DNA of 64,000 bases from Lysinibacillus macroides (GTDB lineage Bacteria; Bacillota; Bacilli; Bacillales_A; Planococcaceae): the NCBI RefSeq assembly GCF_001281525.1, contig NZ_LGCI01000003.1, positions 107,939 through 171,938 on the forward strand, read 5' to 3'. Numbering within the stretch: position 1 is the stretch's first letter; each line of letters begins with the position of its first letter. The position numbers were made by a program, and so were the translations under genes. The notes below the pieces were generated by a model. That model had not been told where the DNA came from and did not search any database. It was given only the letters and a program-made list of their open reading frames with translations. Positions 16,382 through 26,493 of this stretch are shown here, piece by piece.

Positions 16382-18934
16382 TTATTCTTTTATAGCTGCT
16401 GCTTGAATTTCATAAAATGCCCAATGTTTATTTGTAATATCTGTAAATAGTGAAAATTCCTCACTTTGACCTTCTACTGGGTGATTAAATAAACGATTCA
16501 GTACCTTTACAGCTTGTGCACGTGTTAACGGCCTATCTGGAGCAAACTGAGCCTCTCCCATTCCAGTCATGATCCCCATCTGACTAATGCGTTCAATTTC
16601 TTCAGCAGCCCAATATTGGGGTGCTACATCCTGATAAGTGATCCTATGCTTATTGATCTCACAATAAGGATACTCTTTAGACAATACCTCACATTGTTTG
16701 TCTATCCAACGCACTGCAATTACTGCCATTTGTGCCCGTGTTATTACATCATTCGGTCCAAAAAGATGATCACTATAGCCCCGCATCATTCCCTGCGTGT
16801 GTATATACTCAATCTCATTCTTTGCCCATGATTGTGCGGTATCTGAATATGATACAACCTTCGTATTCGGTACATTATTATTACTTAAATTTCGTGCCAA
16901 CATACTTGCCATTTGCGCTCTTGTGACAGAGGCGCTCGGGCGGAATGTGCCGTCTGGGTAACCTTGGATATATGGCTCAGAGGTAGGCTTTTTTACTACA
17001 ACCTCTTCTTCGATCTCAGGTTCCTCTTCTTCCACTGATGTATATAAAATTGAGAACGTCGAGAACTTTGTTACTTCAAATTGAATACCTTTTGTACTTT
17101 CCTTGAAATCAACAATTTGACCACGTACTACCTCTTTTGTGCCATCACTATGCTCAATATACACCGCTAAATGATCCAACTGCTCCTGTGTGATAGTTTT
17201 TGGTAATGGCAATGTTAATGTCACAGGACGATTTTGCATATTCGTTTCAATCGTCATTGGTTGCCCAAGTAATGTTACAGTTGCACTACCAGCTAGCTGC
17301 TGTACCGCTTGCTCCGTTTTTGCACGCGCTTCTAGCTGCTGTTGCTTTTCTAATGACTTTATAGGAACAACACGGAAATAAAAATCTGCATTAAAATTCG
17401 CCAAGGAGGCTGAAGGTATATCTAGCTTTACGGTTTCCATATCAATGCCTAGACCTGTTTGACCTTCTGACAATAGCTGTGCTGCTTCTTTTGCGATACT
17501 AACTGTTGTTTCGCTAACTTGCTGCTGCTCATCTGGAATAATAATACGTGATTTTTTATTTGCTTGAAGTGCTAATTTTTCAATCGACTCTCTGGCATTG
17601 GCAGTTGTAAAGTTTACCGTATCCTTTATAACTCCACTACTACTATCACGTGAAATCACTGTTTGTACAAGCACCGAATCTGGTTGATTTGCGTCTACCA
17701 CATTGACCGTGATTTGGTTTGATGTAGACGGTGCTGGTGGATTTGATGTTGGCGTAGTATCTGGAACTGATGGTTGTGGTTGTGAGCTAGTAAGCCATTT
17801 TGCATAAAGTGTGATATTTTCTGTCACCCTATCTAATGCAAAATTCCATTGTGTTTGCAATGCGCTATCTTTATACCAGCCTGCAAATACATAGTCTGCT
17901 CTCGTTGGTGCTGTAGGTGCTATTATTCCTTCTCCATGCACTACTGCTTTTGGTTCTACCGTGCTTCCACCATTTGTCTCAAATAGCACTGTATACGCAG
18001 TTGGTGCAACAGCATATATCGTCATCGCCTGTGGCACAGTTTCATTCCAGTGCTCTGTTAAGGAATAATCTGTAAACCAGCCTTTAAATTTTGGACTACT
18101 TAATTTCTGTTGTCCAAATGCCATGACCCCTATAGTATCAATAGTTCCTTCAAATACTACCTTTACCAGTTTATTAGACAGAAATGCTCCTTGACTAATG
18201 GATATTACATTTTTCGGTATCACTAAATTTGTTAAATTACTGCCATCAAAAGCAAATTCCCCAATTTGTGTCACACTTTCTGGTAGTGTAATTTCTGTCA
18301 GTTTATTATTAAAGAATGTATAGTCTTTAATTGTTATGATGCCATCGGGTATATGGACACTTGTCAATTGATTGTCACTAAATGCCCAATCCCCCATAGA
18401 GATCACACTATTTGGTAGCGTTAAATTTGTTAATTTATTTCTTTGGAATGCCTTTTCTCCTATATGCGTTACAGAGGATGGTAGCTGGATGCTTGTCAAA
18501 TTATTCCTCGTAAACGCTAACTCCTTAATTTCTGTTATCCCTTCTGGCATTGTAACACTAGTCAATTTATTTCTTTCAAATGCGGAACTTTCAATAATTG
18601 TCACTTTTTCAGGTATAACAATATTGGTTAGTTTATTATCCATAAACGCACCAACCCCAATAGTTTCCACACTATTTGGTAATGAGATACCCGTCAATTG
18701 ATTCTCCCCAAATGCTAAAGCACCAATATATGTAACACTATCAGGTAGTGTTACATTCCTTAACTTATTATTGTAAAAAGCAAACTCATCAATATATGTG
18801 ACGCTATTTGGAATCGTTACTTCTGTTAAGTCATTTCTCGAAAAGGAAGAAAAATCAAGTTTACTCAAGCCTGAGGATAGCTGCAAGTTTGTTAAATTAT
18901 TATCCTCAAAAGCAAACATACCTATCTCCCTCAC
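16382..18934 (-). pseudogene. 3' fragment of an LRR / B-repeat / SLH surface-protein gene (cut by an IS)
   Basis: 850 open codons. Residues 1-275 are BspA-type leucine-rich repeats of about 23 residues (NNKLTSVTIPDSVTYIGxxAF pattern). An InlB-type B-repeat follows (YTVLFETNGGSTVEP...GWYKD...LYAKW), then a Pro/Ser linker, a globular region, and three S-layer homology domains (about 655-850: PYIQGYPDGTFRPSASVTRA, MRGYSDHLFGPNDVITRAQ, MTGMGEAQFAPDRPLTRAQ). The SLH domains would hold the protein on pyruvylated secondary wall polymer. The first codons come from the insertion-site duplication. The fragment has no signal peptide and no own ribosome site, so it is probably silent. Confidence 0.85.
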
Positions 18935-18940
18935 ATTATC
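18932..18940. repeat. Left 9-bp target-site duplication of the IS4-family element
   Basis: CACATTATC directly left of the IS end; the same nine bases lie directly right of the element at 20485-20493. Confidence 0.92.
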
Positions 18941-20484
18941 CTATGCTTGCCCCACAATGAATACAATAAATGGATGTTGCTGTGAGCTCCTTTCTCCTCA
19001 AACCCACACAAAAATAGTAGAATAGAAGAAACAAAATCGTGAAGGGGGAGGAGAGGGAAATGGCATTCTCGACAGAAAAACTAGACACGAACCACTGGAC
19101 CTATAACGAATTCAAAGATATGGGCATTGCTTGTGGAAGGACGATTAAACGGGTGATTCGATCCATGCAGACACTTTCTAAACAGATGGGCGCATCCATT
19201 GCGAGTGCCAGTGCAGATAAAGCCGAAGCGAAAGCAATCTACCGTCTACTGGCAAATCCAAAAGTCACGCCCTCTGTCCTCTTACAAACACATCGAAAAG
19301 CAACGATGGCACACATCAAAAAACGAGAAGAATCTGTTATTTTAGTCGTGCAAGATACAACCACACTTAATTATACAGCTCACAAAAAGACAGAAGGATT
19401 GGGTGATTTTGGCGCAAGTCCCCATCATCAAGGACTTCTCCTTCATTCGGCTATTGCGGTGACGACAGATGGTATTCCCCTCGGTTTACTTGATCAATTT
19501 GTTTGGACACGTCCTGTAGAAGAACGAGGGAAACGGACAGCCAAACGACAGAGACCGATTGAAGCGAAGGAAAGTTACAAATGGTTAAAAAGTATGGATA
19601 ATAGTTGCAAGAACCAACCAAAAGGAGTTCGTTACGTTCATGTTGGTGACCGTGAAGCCGATATCTATGAATTTTTTCAACATGCCCTCGAAAAAGAACA
19701 GGACTTCCTTGTGCGTGTTGTGCAAAATCGAAGAACAACAGAAGCCTGCAAATTAGTTGATGCAGTGAAGCAAACCCCTCCAGCAGGAAAAATTTGCGTA
19801 GAAATCCCACGAGATACACGCAGAAATTTGCCCAAACGACAGGCAACTTTAGCGATTCGGTTCAAGCATGTACACATGACGGCGCCAATGAATGGCTTGA
19901 AAACACCGAAGCAAAAGGCAACCATCGCCGTGTCCATTCTGCATGTACGAGAAGAAACTCCCTTGTCCAAATCAAAACCAATCGAATGGTATTTAATCAC
20001 GAACCGAGCGGTGACTACACTGGAGGAAGCGATAGAAAAAGTGAGCTGGTATATACATCGCTGGAAGATTGAGCGATTTCATTACATTTTGAAAAGCGGC
20101 TGTAAGATAGAGGAGAAGCAGAATCGTACAGCCGAACGACTAGAAAAACAGCTACACGTGTACAGTATCATCGCTGTCCGAATCCTCGGCATGACTTACT
20201 TAGCAAGACAGCAACCAACAGCCTCCTGTGCGCCATTTCTAACCGAAGAGGAATGGCAGGTGCTCTATCGTATTTCGAATAAAACATCCACTCTCCCTTC
20301 TGTCCCACCAAGCATCAAAGAAGCCGTTGATTCCTTAGCCAAGATGGGCGGCTTCCTCGGACGGAAAGCAGATGGGGACCCGGGTGTCAAAGTCCTGTGG
20401 CGAGGATTCAACCGATTCTATACCGTACTTGAGTATTACCAACATCTCCTTCCATAATTAGGATATCTTGTGGGGCAAGCATAG
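18941..20484 (+). mobile_element. IS4-family (Tn5/IS50-like) insertion sequence, complete
   Basis: 1544 bp bounded by perfect 17-bp terminal inverted repeats: CTATGCTTGCCCCACAA at 18941-18957 and its complement at 20468-20484. It carries one full transposase gene and is flanked by a 9-bp duplication, the size used by Tn5. Intact ends, frame and duplication point to a fairly recent and possibly still active insertion. It lies within the LRR/SLH gene, in the opposite orientation. Confidence 0.93.
19060..20457 (+). CDS. IS4-family transposase, Tn5-like
   Basis: 465 residues from ATG 19060 behind GGGGGAGGAGAGGG; the GTG at 19039 is an unlikely longer start. It matches the Tn5/IS50 group: the start has KAEAKAIYRLLANPKV, the first catalytic Asp is in VVQDTTTLNY, the second in VGDREADIYEF, and the Glu is in the YREK-like block YIHRWKIERFHYILKSG. 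All DDE residues are present and the length is normal, so it is probably functional in cut-and-paste transposition. Confidence 0.93.
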   Translation: MAFSTEKLDTNHWTYNEFKDMGIACGRTIKRVIRSMQTLSKQMGASIASASADKAEAKAIYRLLANPKVTPSVLLQTHRKATMAHIKKREESVILVVQDTTTLNYTAHKKTEGLGDFGASPHHQGLLLHSAIAVTTDGIPLGLLDQFVWTRPVEERGKRTAKRQRPIEAKESYKWLKSMDNSCKNQPKGVRYVHVGDREADIYEFFQHALEKEQDFLVRVVQNRRTTEACKLVDAVKQTPPAGKICVEIPRDTRRNLPKRQATLAIRFKHVHMTAPMNGLKTPKQKATIAVSILHVREETPLSKSKPIEWYLITNRAVTTLEEAIEKVSWYIHRWKIERFHYILKSGCKIEEKQNRTAERLEKQLHVYSIIAVRILGMTYLARQQPTASCAPFLTEEEWQVLYRISNKTSTLPSVPPSIKEAVDSLAKMGGFLGRKADGDPGVKVLWRGFNRFYTVLEYYQHLLP

Positions 20485-21645
20485 CACATTATCTGGGATA
20501 ATAAGTGATGTTAATTGATTATTCTGAAAGGCATAGCTTCCTATAGCTTGTACGCTGTTAGAAATCGTTAAGCTTGTTAGGGCATTGCCAGCAAATGCGG
20601 CTGAACCAATATAGGTGACGCTATCAGGAATCACCACATTCGTTAGTTGATTATCATTGAAAACATAGTCGGCAATTAACTCAAGTTCGCTTGGCAATGT
20701 GACACTTTGCAGGTTATTAGCTGAGAAAGCAAATTGCCCTATATAGCTTACATCATCGGGAATCACTACATTTGTTAGTTGATTTCCACGAAAAGCCTGC
20801 TCACTAATCCATTCAAGTGTGCTTGGCAATGTAACACTTTGTAAATTTTTATTCTTAAATGCTTCGTTGCCTATTCTTTTGACAATAAATCCATCAATTT
20901 CTTCAGGAATTACTAAATTTGCTGGGGCATCGCCTTTATAATCTGTTATTGTCAGTGTATTATCATTATTTTTAACGATAATAAATGGATTAATCCACTT
21001 CGCATATAATGTAATATCTTCTGTTATCGTGTCTAAGAAGTCCAACTTATTCTTTAACTCTGGGTCCTTATACCAGCCATCAAATACTAAGCCTGGCTTC
21101 TCTGGTCTTTCCCATATTGTTAAAAAATCATTTTCAGTAAAGGTTCTTGAAGCAACGGGGCTACCCCCATTCGTATCAAAGGTTACCGTATATGTTGCGG
21201 GTCTTGCTGAATAAATTGTTAAATAACTACCTGTAGTCTGACCATCCCATACCTCATTCAACTCAGGATCTATATACCAGCCATTAAAGCCTCCGCTTAT
21301 ATCCTGGTTATCAAATGCTCCATTGCCAATTGTAGCAACTATCTCATCAAATACAACCATTCGTAAATGATTGTTGGCAAAGGCTCCAGCCCCAATACTC
21401 ACCACTTCAAAAGGAATAAATACACTTGTTAATTGTTTATTAGCGAATGCACCATCAGCGATTCCTGTAACCGCTATACCCCCAATGCTATCAGGAATCA
21501 ACAGATTAGCTGGTGGAATCCCGTTATAGCCTGTAATCGTCCCATTATCGAACACAAATAAGCTGTCATTGGCTTTTGCCGGGGATGCAGGTAATTGAGA
21601 TAATATAAGCATCACCATTAATACAATCAAGGCTATTTTTTTCAT
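20458..21645 (-). pseudogene. 5' fragment of the LRR / B-repeat / SLH surface-protein gene (cut by an IS)
   Basis: 395 open codons; the last eight (LCLPHKIS) are read from the IS end. There is a signal peptide at residues 1-25 (MKKIALIVLMVMLILSQLPA then SPAKA). LRR units flank an InlB-type B-repeat (YTVTFDTNGGSPVASRTF, then GWYKDPEL and ITLYAKW), and BspA-type repeats continue to the break at SLIIPDNV. Joining codon GTG of the duplicated target to AGG GAG ATA at 18931 restores one frame of 1236 residues with the downstream fragment. The truncated product would be secreted but not anchored, since the SLH domains are lost. Confidence 0.88.
20485..20493. repeat. Right 9-bp target-site duplication of the IS4-family element
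   Basis: CACATTATC, identical to 18932-18940. Confidence 0.92.
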
Positions 21646-21790
21646 CTAATTTAACCCCCATTCTATTTAAAGAGTCACTTCTGCTAATTTCTAAAAACTA
21701 TGTTCAATTGTCGCCTATCTTATAGCATTTCTCTACGCCTTTTTCTGTGTGTTGTTTTATTTAGTATAAAAGAATTATGAATACTCTTGG

Positions 21791-21808
21791 CGTTAAGATT
21801 TCTTAACG
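21791..21808. promoter_or_regulatory. Perfect 18-bp palindrome between divergent surface-protein and sensor-kinase genes
   Basis: CGTTAAGATTTCTTAACG has 8-bp arms around TT. It lies 146 bp upstream of the LRR/SLH start and 102 bp upstream of the kinase start, a position that suits an operator for either promoter. It has no T-tract, so a terminator is unlikely. The binding protein is unknown. Confidence 0.45.
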
Positions 21809-21909
21809 TTCAGCTTGCGTCTATTTTAATAAAATAGGCTATCTTGTATAATCCAACTAAAACCGTGTTAAATAATTGGTAAAACTGAAAAGTAGAAGGG
21901 TTGTTAAGA

Positions 21910-24900
21910 ATGAAAAAATTATCACTATTGTTTGCGATTATTATAGGGTCGCTGCTGCTAACGGGCGTTACCTTTTACTTAACTCAACCTAGCTCACATG
22001 GACCACAAGCGGTTAAAGGCGTGATGGATTTACGTCATTATACATTTCACGATAATGCCCCTGTGAAATTAGACGGAGAATGGGCATTTATTCCGAATCA
22101 TTTAGTTGATCAGGCAAGCTTTGACACCTATCAAAGCTATCTCGTCGATGTTCCTTCAGGATGGACAAAGTATACGATTGATGGACAATCACTCCCCTCA
22201 TTAGGAAGTGGAACTTATCGACTAAAGATTTTAATAAATGATCAGGAGGATGTTTTAGGGATTAAAACGAACGTTATTCGTATGTCCAATGCCATCTATA
22301 TAAATGGGCAACGCATTGGACAAAGTGGAGAGCCTGCTGAGGATACGAGCTATATGCCACACAATACACCTTATACTGCTTATTTTTCACCTGATCAACA
22401 TGAATTGGAATTAATTGTGCATGTCGCAAACTTTGATTATGCACCAGGCGGGGGTATTATTAGCTCCATTTTCTTAGGGGATCCATCGAGTATTACAAAG
22501 CTTCGTGAAGGGGCACTATTCTACGATTTAATTACACTAGCAGCCTTTTTAACAATGTTTATCTATTTTTTTGGCTCTTATCTTTATTCAAAATTAGGTA
22601 TTGAGCAGCTTTACTTTGCGCTATTTTGTTTTGCTAGTGCGCTCTATACCCTTACACATGGTGAAAAACTGTTACTAGCCTTTGTAGATATGAGCTATGC
22701 ACCATTTCAACCCATACAGATGGCTTCAAGTCAGCTTGTCGGCTTTTCGATATTGCTCTATTTTTATCGCGCTTTACCACAATATATGAATAATCGAGTG
22801 GTAAAGGTATTATCTGCTATCGGTATTTTAATGATGCTCACACTGATTCTGCCAGCATCCATCAATTCCAAATTACAAAATGTTAATTCCTTATATGTAT
22901 TTATCAATATCGTGTATATTTTCTATGTACAAATTATTGCTATCTACCGACGTGCCCCCGGTGTCATGTATTTAACACTAAGCTCGTTAGCGATTCTACT
23001 TTATTTTATCGTTGCTACATTGAATACACATATTAATCTTGAATTGAATGCCCTACCGCCCTTACTGCCATTTATTTGCTTAATAATGCTTTCTTTATAT
23101 ATTTCTCATCGTTTTGCAGATTCCTATTTAGAGAAAGGTAAGCTCACAGAGGCACTTATGCGTGTAGATCAATTAAAGGATGAGTTTCTTGCTAAAACAT
23201 CTCATGAATTTCAAACACCCTTGCATGGCATTATCGGCATTTCCCAGTCGATGTTAAATGACAATAGTATGCCTAGCTTAGCTGCGGAGCAGAAGGAAAA
23301 AGTAACACTTATTTTTAATATCGCTGAACGCCTTTCTTATTTGGTCAACGATATACTTGATTTTTCAAAGTTAAAGGAAAATGAATTAACATTGCGGATA
23401 ACATCTGTGAATTTATTTGCGGTTACACATATGACTATAGAGGTGCTGTCCTATACGATTAGTAAAAATGTAAAAATCTATAATCATATTGCACGTGGGA
23501 GCTTTGTCCAAGCAGATGAAAATCGACTTCGACAAATTCTCTATAACTTAATTCATAATGCAGTGAAGTATACAAATAAAGGGCAAGTTGATATTACTTG
23601 CTATGAGGAGCAAGCATTTTTAGTAATTAATGTGCAGGATACTGGCTGTGGGATTGCACCCGAAAATTTAAAAGCTATTTTCAGCCCATTTCAGCAAGTC
23701 AAGCATTCCACTGACGGTACTGGATTAGGGTTACACATTACAAAGGAACTTGTGGAAAGACAAGGTGGTAAAATTAGTGTAGATTCTATTGTCGGACAAG
23801 GTACAACTTTCTCGGTCAAGCTGCTAAAAGCCCAGCCAATCCACGAGCAGCTAACAGCAATGCCCGTACAAACCTATCAGCAGCCTTTCCTAACTTTCCC
23901 GCATATTGTTGAAAGAATAGGGAAGAAAAAACTTCTTATCGTGGATGATGACGCTGTGAATTTAAAAGTATTAATTGATATTTTGATGCAGGAGGGCTAT
24001 TCCATTATCGCTATTGATAATGGGGAGCATGTTTTTGACCAGCTCACCCAACATCCTGATATTGATTTATTAATTTTAGATATTATGATGCCTACTATTT
24101 CTGGCTACGAGATTTGTCAACAAATTAGAGAAAATTATACATCTACCGAGCTACCTATTTTAATGTTAACAGCAGCCGTACGTCCAGAGGATATGATTGT
24201 AGCCTTTCAATCGGGAGCGAATGATTTTTTACATAAGCCACTCGATATAGCAGAGCTAAAGACACGTGTACGCAATCTTATTTTATTAAAGGATTCAGCC
24301 GAAACAGCAATTGCTATGGAAACAGCCTTTTTACAAGCTCAAATTAAACCGCATTTCGTTTATAATGTATTAAATTCTATTTTATCGCTTAGCTATTTAG
24401 ATTTGGAGCAGGCACGGATAATGATTACAAATTTCGCTACCTTTTTACGCAATAGCTTTGCCTTTGAAAATGCCAATAGTCTTGTTCCTTTAGAGAAAGA
24501 GCTTAGTCTTATTGAGGCATATATCAATATTCATTGCACACGCTATCCTGAACAATTAGAATGGGAAATTTGTATGGATCAGCCTGTTCACTGTCTTATT
24601 CCACCACTTCTGCTTCAGCCATTAGTGGAAAATGCTCTTCTGCATGGGCTGAAGGTAAAAAAAGAGGATGCTAGGCTGCAATTATCAATCAGACAGGAGC
24701 AGCAAATGGTAATCTTTAAACTCACAGACAATGGAATCGGCATGTCTCCCACACTTTTGCAGCAAATTCAAAATGGTGAAGTAACTGCCAGTCAAGGGAT
24801 CGGTCTGCTCAATATTTCGAAACGATTAAAAAAATTTGAAAATGCAACGATCCATTTTGAAAGCATGGACAATAAAGGAACAACTGTCGAAATACGCTTT

Positions 24901-24927
24901 CCAATTATTTCAATAGAAGGGATGTGA
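21910..24927 (+). CDS. Hybrid sensor kinase: 7TMR-DISM, HisKA-HATPase, receiver, then second LytS-type kinase module
   Basis: 1005 residues from ATG 21910 (AGAAGG upstream). In order: N-terminal membrane anchor; extracellular 7TMR-DISM-like sensor (about 30-195, LDGEWAFIPNHL, GLGTYRLKI-like strands); seven membrane segments (about 200-400); HisKA with phosphoacceptor His in FLAKTSHEFQTPLHGIIGIS (about 430); HATPase (NLIHNAVKYTNKG, DTGCGIAPENL, GTGLGLHI); a receiver with Asp in DLLILDIMMP (about 720); then a His-kinase module AQIKPHFVYNVLNSIL and a second ATPase domain (LLLQPLVENALLHGL, DNGIGM, GIGLLNI). It is followed directly by its likely partner regulator. Two kinase modules of different families in one chain are unusual. 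Confidence 0.85.
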   Translation: MKKLSLLFAIIIGSLLLTGVTFYLTQPSSHGPQAVKGVMDLRHYTFHDNAPVKLDGEWAFIPNHLVDQASFDTYQSYLVDVPSGWTKYTIDGQSLPSLGSGTYRLKILINDQEDVLGIKTNVIRMSNAIYINGQRIGQSGEPAEDTSYMPHNTPYTAYFSPDQHELELIVHVANFDYAPGGGIISSIFLGDPSSITKLREGALFYDLITLAAFLTMFIYFFGSYLYSKLGIEQLYFALFCFASALYTLTHGEKLLLAFVDMSYAPFQPIQMASSQLVGFSILLYFYRALPQYMNNRVVKVLSAIGILMMLTLILPASINSKLQNVNSLYVFINIVYIFYVQIIAIYRRAPGVMYLTLSSLAILLYFIVATLNTHINLELNALPPLLPFICLIMLSLYISHRFADSYLEKGKLTEALMRVDQLKDEFLAKTSHEFQTPLHGIIGISQSMLNDNSMPSLAAEQKEKVTLIFNIAERLSYLVNDILDFSKLKENELTLRITSVNLFAVTHMTIEVLSYTISKNVKIYNHIARGSFVQADENRLRQILYNLIHNAVKYTNKGQVDITCYEEQAFLVINVQDTGCGIAPENLKAIFSPFQQVKHSTDGTGLGLHITKELVERQGGKISVDSIVGQGTTFSVKLLKAQPIHEQLTAMPVQTYQQPFLTFPHIVERIGKKKLLIVDDDAVNLKVLIDILMQEGYSIIAIDNGEHVFDQLTQHPDIDLLILDIMMPTISGYEICQQIRENYTSTELPILMLTAAVRPEDMIVAFQSGANDFLHKPLDIAELKTRVRNLILLKDSAETAIAMETAFLQAQIKPHFVYNVLNSILSLSYLDLEQARIMITNFATFLRNSFAFENANSLVPLEKELSLIEAYINIHCTRYPEQLEWEICMDQPVHCLIPPLLLQPLVENALLHGLKVKKEDARLQLSIRQEQQMVIFKLTDNGIGMSPTLLQQIQNGEVTASQGIGLLNISKRLKKFENATIHFESMDNKGTTVEIRFPIISIEGM

Positions 24928-25637
24928 ACGTCTTGTTAAAAGCAATCATTGTAGACGATGAAATTTTATCAATCCGTTTATTAGAATCCATGTTACAGGC
25001 AAGTGGCTCTATTGAGGTGATCGAAACCTTTCTAAACCCAAAGGATGTCTTAACTACCATTGATACATTAAAGCCTGATATTTTATTTTTAGATATTGAA
25101 ATGGCTGAAATGACGGGTCTTGAACTTGCTTCTAAAATAGAAGATGCCTCCCATCAAATGGATATCGTCTTTGTGACAGCGTATGAGCATTACGCTTTAG
25201 AGGCATTTGATGTACAGGCTACAGACTATATTTTAAAGCCGCTTGATTATAACCGATTATTAAAAACGATTGAGCGGCTATATGAACGACGATACCCTAT
25301 GAATTCAATCATGTCGATTGAACATGAGTCGACTAAAGTTATTCATACATTACTGTTCCATATACATTCTGGAAAAGTTTCAATTGGTGATAGTGTACTT
25401 ACTTTATCCACAAAGGAATTTCAAATTTTATTCTTTTTAGCACAGCATAACTATCAAGCCTTTCCGGCGGCTGAGCTATACCGACGTATTTGGGATGAGG
25501 ATAGCATTGGACAAACACAGGCATTACGAGTGCATATTAGCAATTTAAGAAAAAAGCTAGACGCGATTCCAGGGCAGCCAGCTAAGATTGTAATGGCAAG
25601 AGGCGCCGGCTATCAATTAGTTTTTCAGCGTGAATAG
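24924..25637 (+). CDS. Response regulator, receiver plus OmpR-type winged helix
   Basis: 237 residues. The receiver has the acidic pair in IIVDDEIL, phosphoacceptor Asp in ILFLDIEMAEMTG, Thr/Ser in VFVTAYEHYA and Lys in YILKPLDY. The C-terminal part (about 135-237) is a Trans_reg_C winged helix (TLSTKEFQILFFLAQH, then RVHISNLRKKLD and GAGYQLV). GTG 24924 overlaps the kinase stop; TTG 24933 is an alternative. The overlap makes it the cognate partner of the hybrid kinase. It resembles the family of large-kinase partners with a linker between receiver and winged helix. Confidence 0.88.
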   Translation: MNVLLKAIIVDDEILSIRLLESMLQASGSIEVIETFLNPKDVLTTIDTLKPDILFLDIEMAEMTGLELASKIEDASHQMDIVFVTAYEHYALEAFDVQATDYILKPLDYNRLLKTIERLYERRYPMNSIMSIEHESTKVIHTLLFHIHSGKVSIGDSVLTLSTKEFQILFFLAQHNYQAFPAAELYRRIWDEDSIGQTQALRVHISNLRKKLDAIPGQPAKIVMARGAGYQLVFQRE

Positions 25638-25642
25638 ATCGT

Positions 25643-25681
25643 AAAAAGGAAGCTGTTCGTTTTATGAACAACTTCCTTTTA
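25643..25681 (+). terminator. Terminator of the two-component operon
   Basis: AAAAGGAAG and CTTCCTTTT arms with an internal CTGTTC/GAACA pairing, six nt past the response-regulator stop. Confidence 0.85.
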
Positions 25682-25689
25682 TGCTTGTT

Positions 25690-25737
25690 ATTTTGAGGCT
25701 GCTTGAATTTCACCGAATGCCCAATCTATTTACACAT
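25690..25737 (-). pseudogene. Remnant of an SLH-protein 3' end
   Basis: The minus strand reads DWAFGEIQAASK then stop, the same ending as HWAFYEIQAAAIKE of the SLH gene at 16382. About 28 of the 48 bases match position for position. An in-frame TAA lies two codons upstream, so only a scrap is left. It suggests that a second SLH gene or a duplicated 3' end once lay here. Confidence 0.5.
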
Positions 25738-25862
25738 CTAATGCGTATCAGGAGATTAGCTCGTACAGCTGAAGCAACCAGTCACTAGCTCAATACCGTC
25801 AACTGACTGTAAAGTAAGATATTTTCTTACTGTCTCAAAAATGATACTCAGTGCTCTTCTTC

Positions 25863-26234
25863 CTAGCCTAGATTTTTTTCTTCTGGAAATAGCTTTGACT
25901 TTAACTCATCCTCCCCAGAGCCTTTTGCTAAAGGAACACGAGAACGATAAGCAGCACGGCAGACTAGATGTCCTGCAACAGGTGCTGTGGCAAAGACGAA
26001 AAGAATCCCTAAAATTAGTCGTACACTAACATAGCCATCATGCACCCAAAAGTAAATAAAGGCACCTAATAGACATGTTAATACGGATAATGTGGAGCTT
26101 TTGGTAGCAGCATGTGAGCGTGTATAAACATCTGGCAGGCGAATCATACCAAATGCACTAATCACGCTGACAATTGAGCCGATTAAGATTAATATGACTG
26201 CCGCCCATTCAATCATTTGATTTACGTTCAACAA
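25863..26234 (-). CDS. mrpG: Mrp Na+/H+ antiporter subunit G
   Basis: 123 residues, PhaG/MnhG family, with three membrane segments (AAVILILIGSIVSVISAFG, then LSVLTCLLGAFIYF and LILGILFVFATAPVAGHLV). RLPDVYTRSHAATKSSTL is the family motif. TTG 26234 (AAAGAGGTG upstream) overlaps mrpF by 26 nt; ATG 26216 is the alternative. It is the last gene of the operon. Confidence 0.92.
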   Translation of the reverse strand: MLNVNQMIEWAAVILILIGSIVSVISAFGMIRLPDVYTRSHAATKSSTLSVLTCLLGAFIYFWVHDGYVSVRLILGILFVFATAPVAGHLVCRAAYRSRVPLAKGSGEDELKSKLFPEEKNLG

Positions 26235-26493
26235 TCACACCTCTTTCAATATATTTGCTAAAGGCAATCGTTCCAATAAACGCCAATATTCCTAAAATCA
26301 GAATGGCCTCTAAATAAGCCTTTGTTTTTAAGATAATCGAAACAATGGCAATGGCTGATAGCAGATTGACGCCAATTGTATCAAGTGCTATAGCACGGTC
26401 CGGCATGGATGGCCCACGAATAACACGATACAGTGACAACGCAATGGAAATACTAAAGAAAGCAAGAGCTAGTAATAAGATATTGTTAATCAT
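26209..26493 (-). CDS. mrpF: Mrp Na+/H+ antiporter subunit F
   Basis: 94 residues, three membrane segments, with the family motif YRVIRGPSMPDRAIALDTIGV. Overlaps mrpE by one base and mrpG by 26. Small membrane subunit of the antiporter complex. Confidence 0.93.
   Translation of the reverse strand: MINNILLLALAFFSISIALSLYRVIRGPSMPDRAIALDTIGVNLLSAIAIVSIILKTKAYLEAILILGILAFIGTIAFSKYIERGVIVERKSND

Noticed and set aside
19451-20000. Minus-strand frames within the IS4-family element (131 and 107 codons)
   Set aside because: Antisense to the transposase with no start signals; passenger genes are not typical for this size of element.
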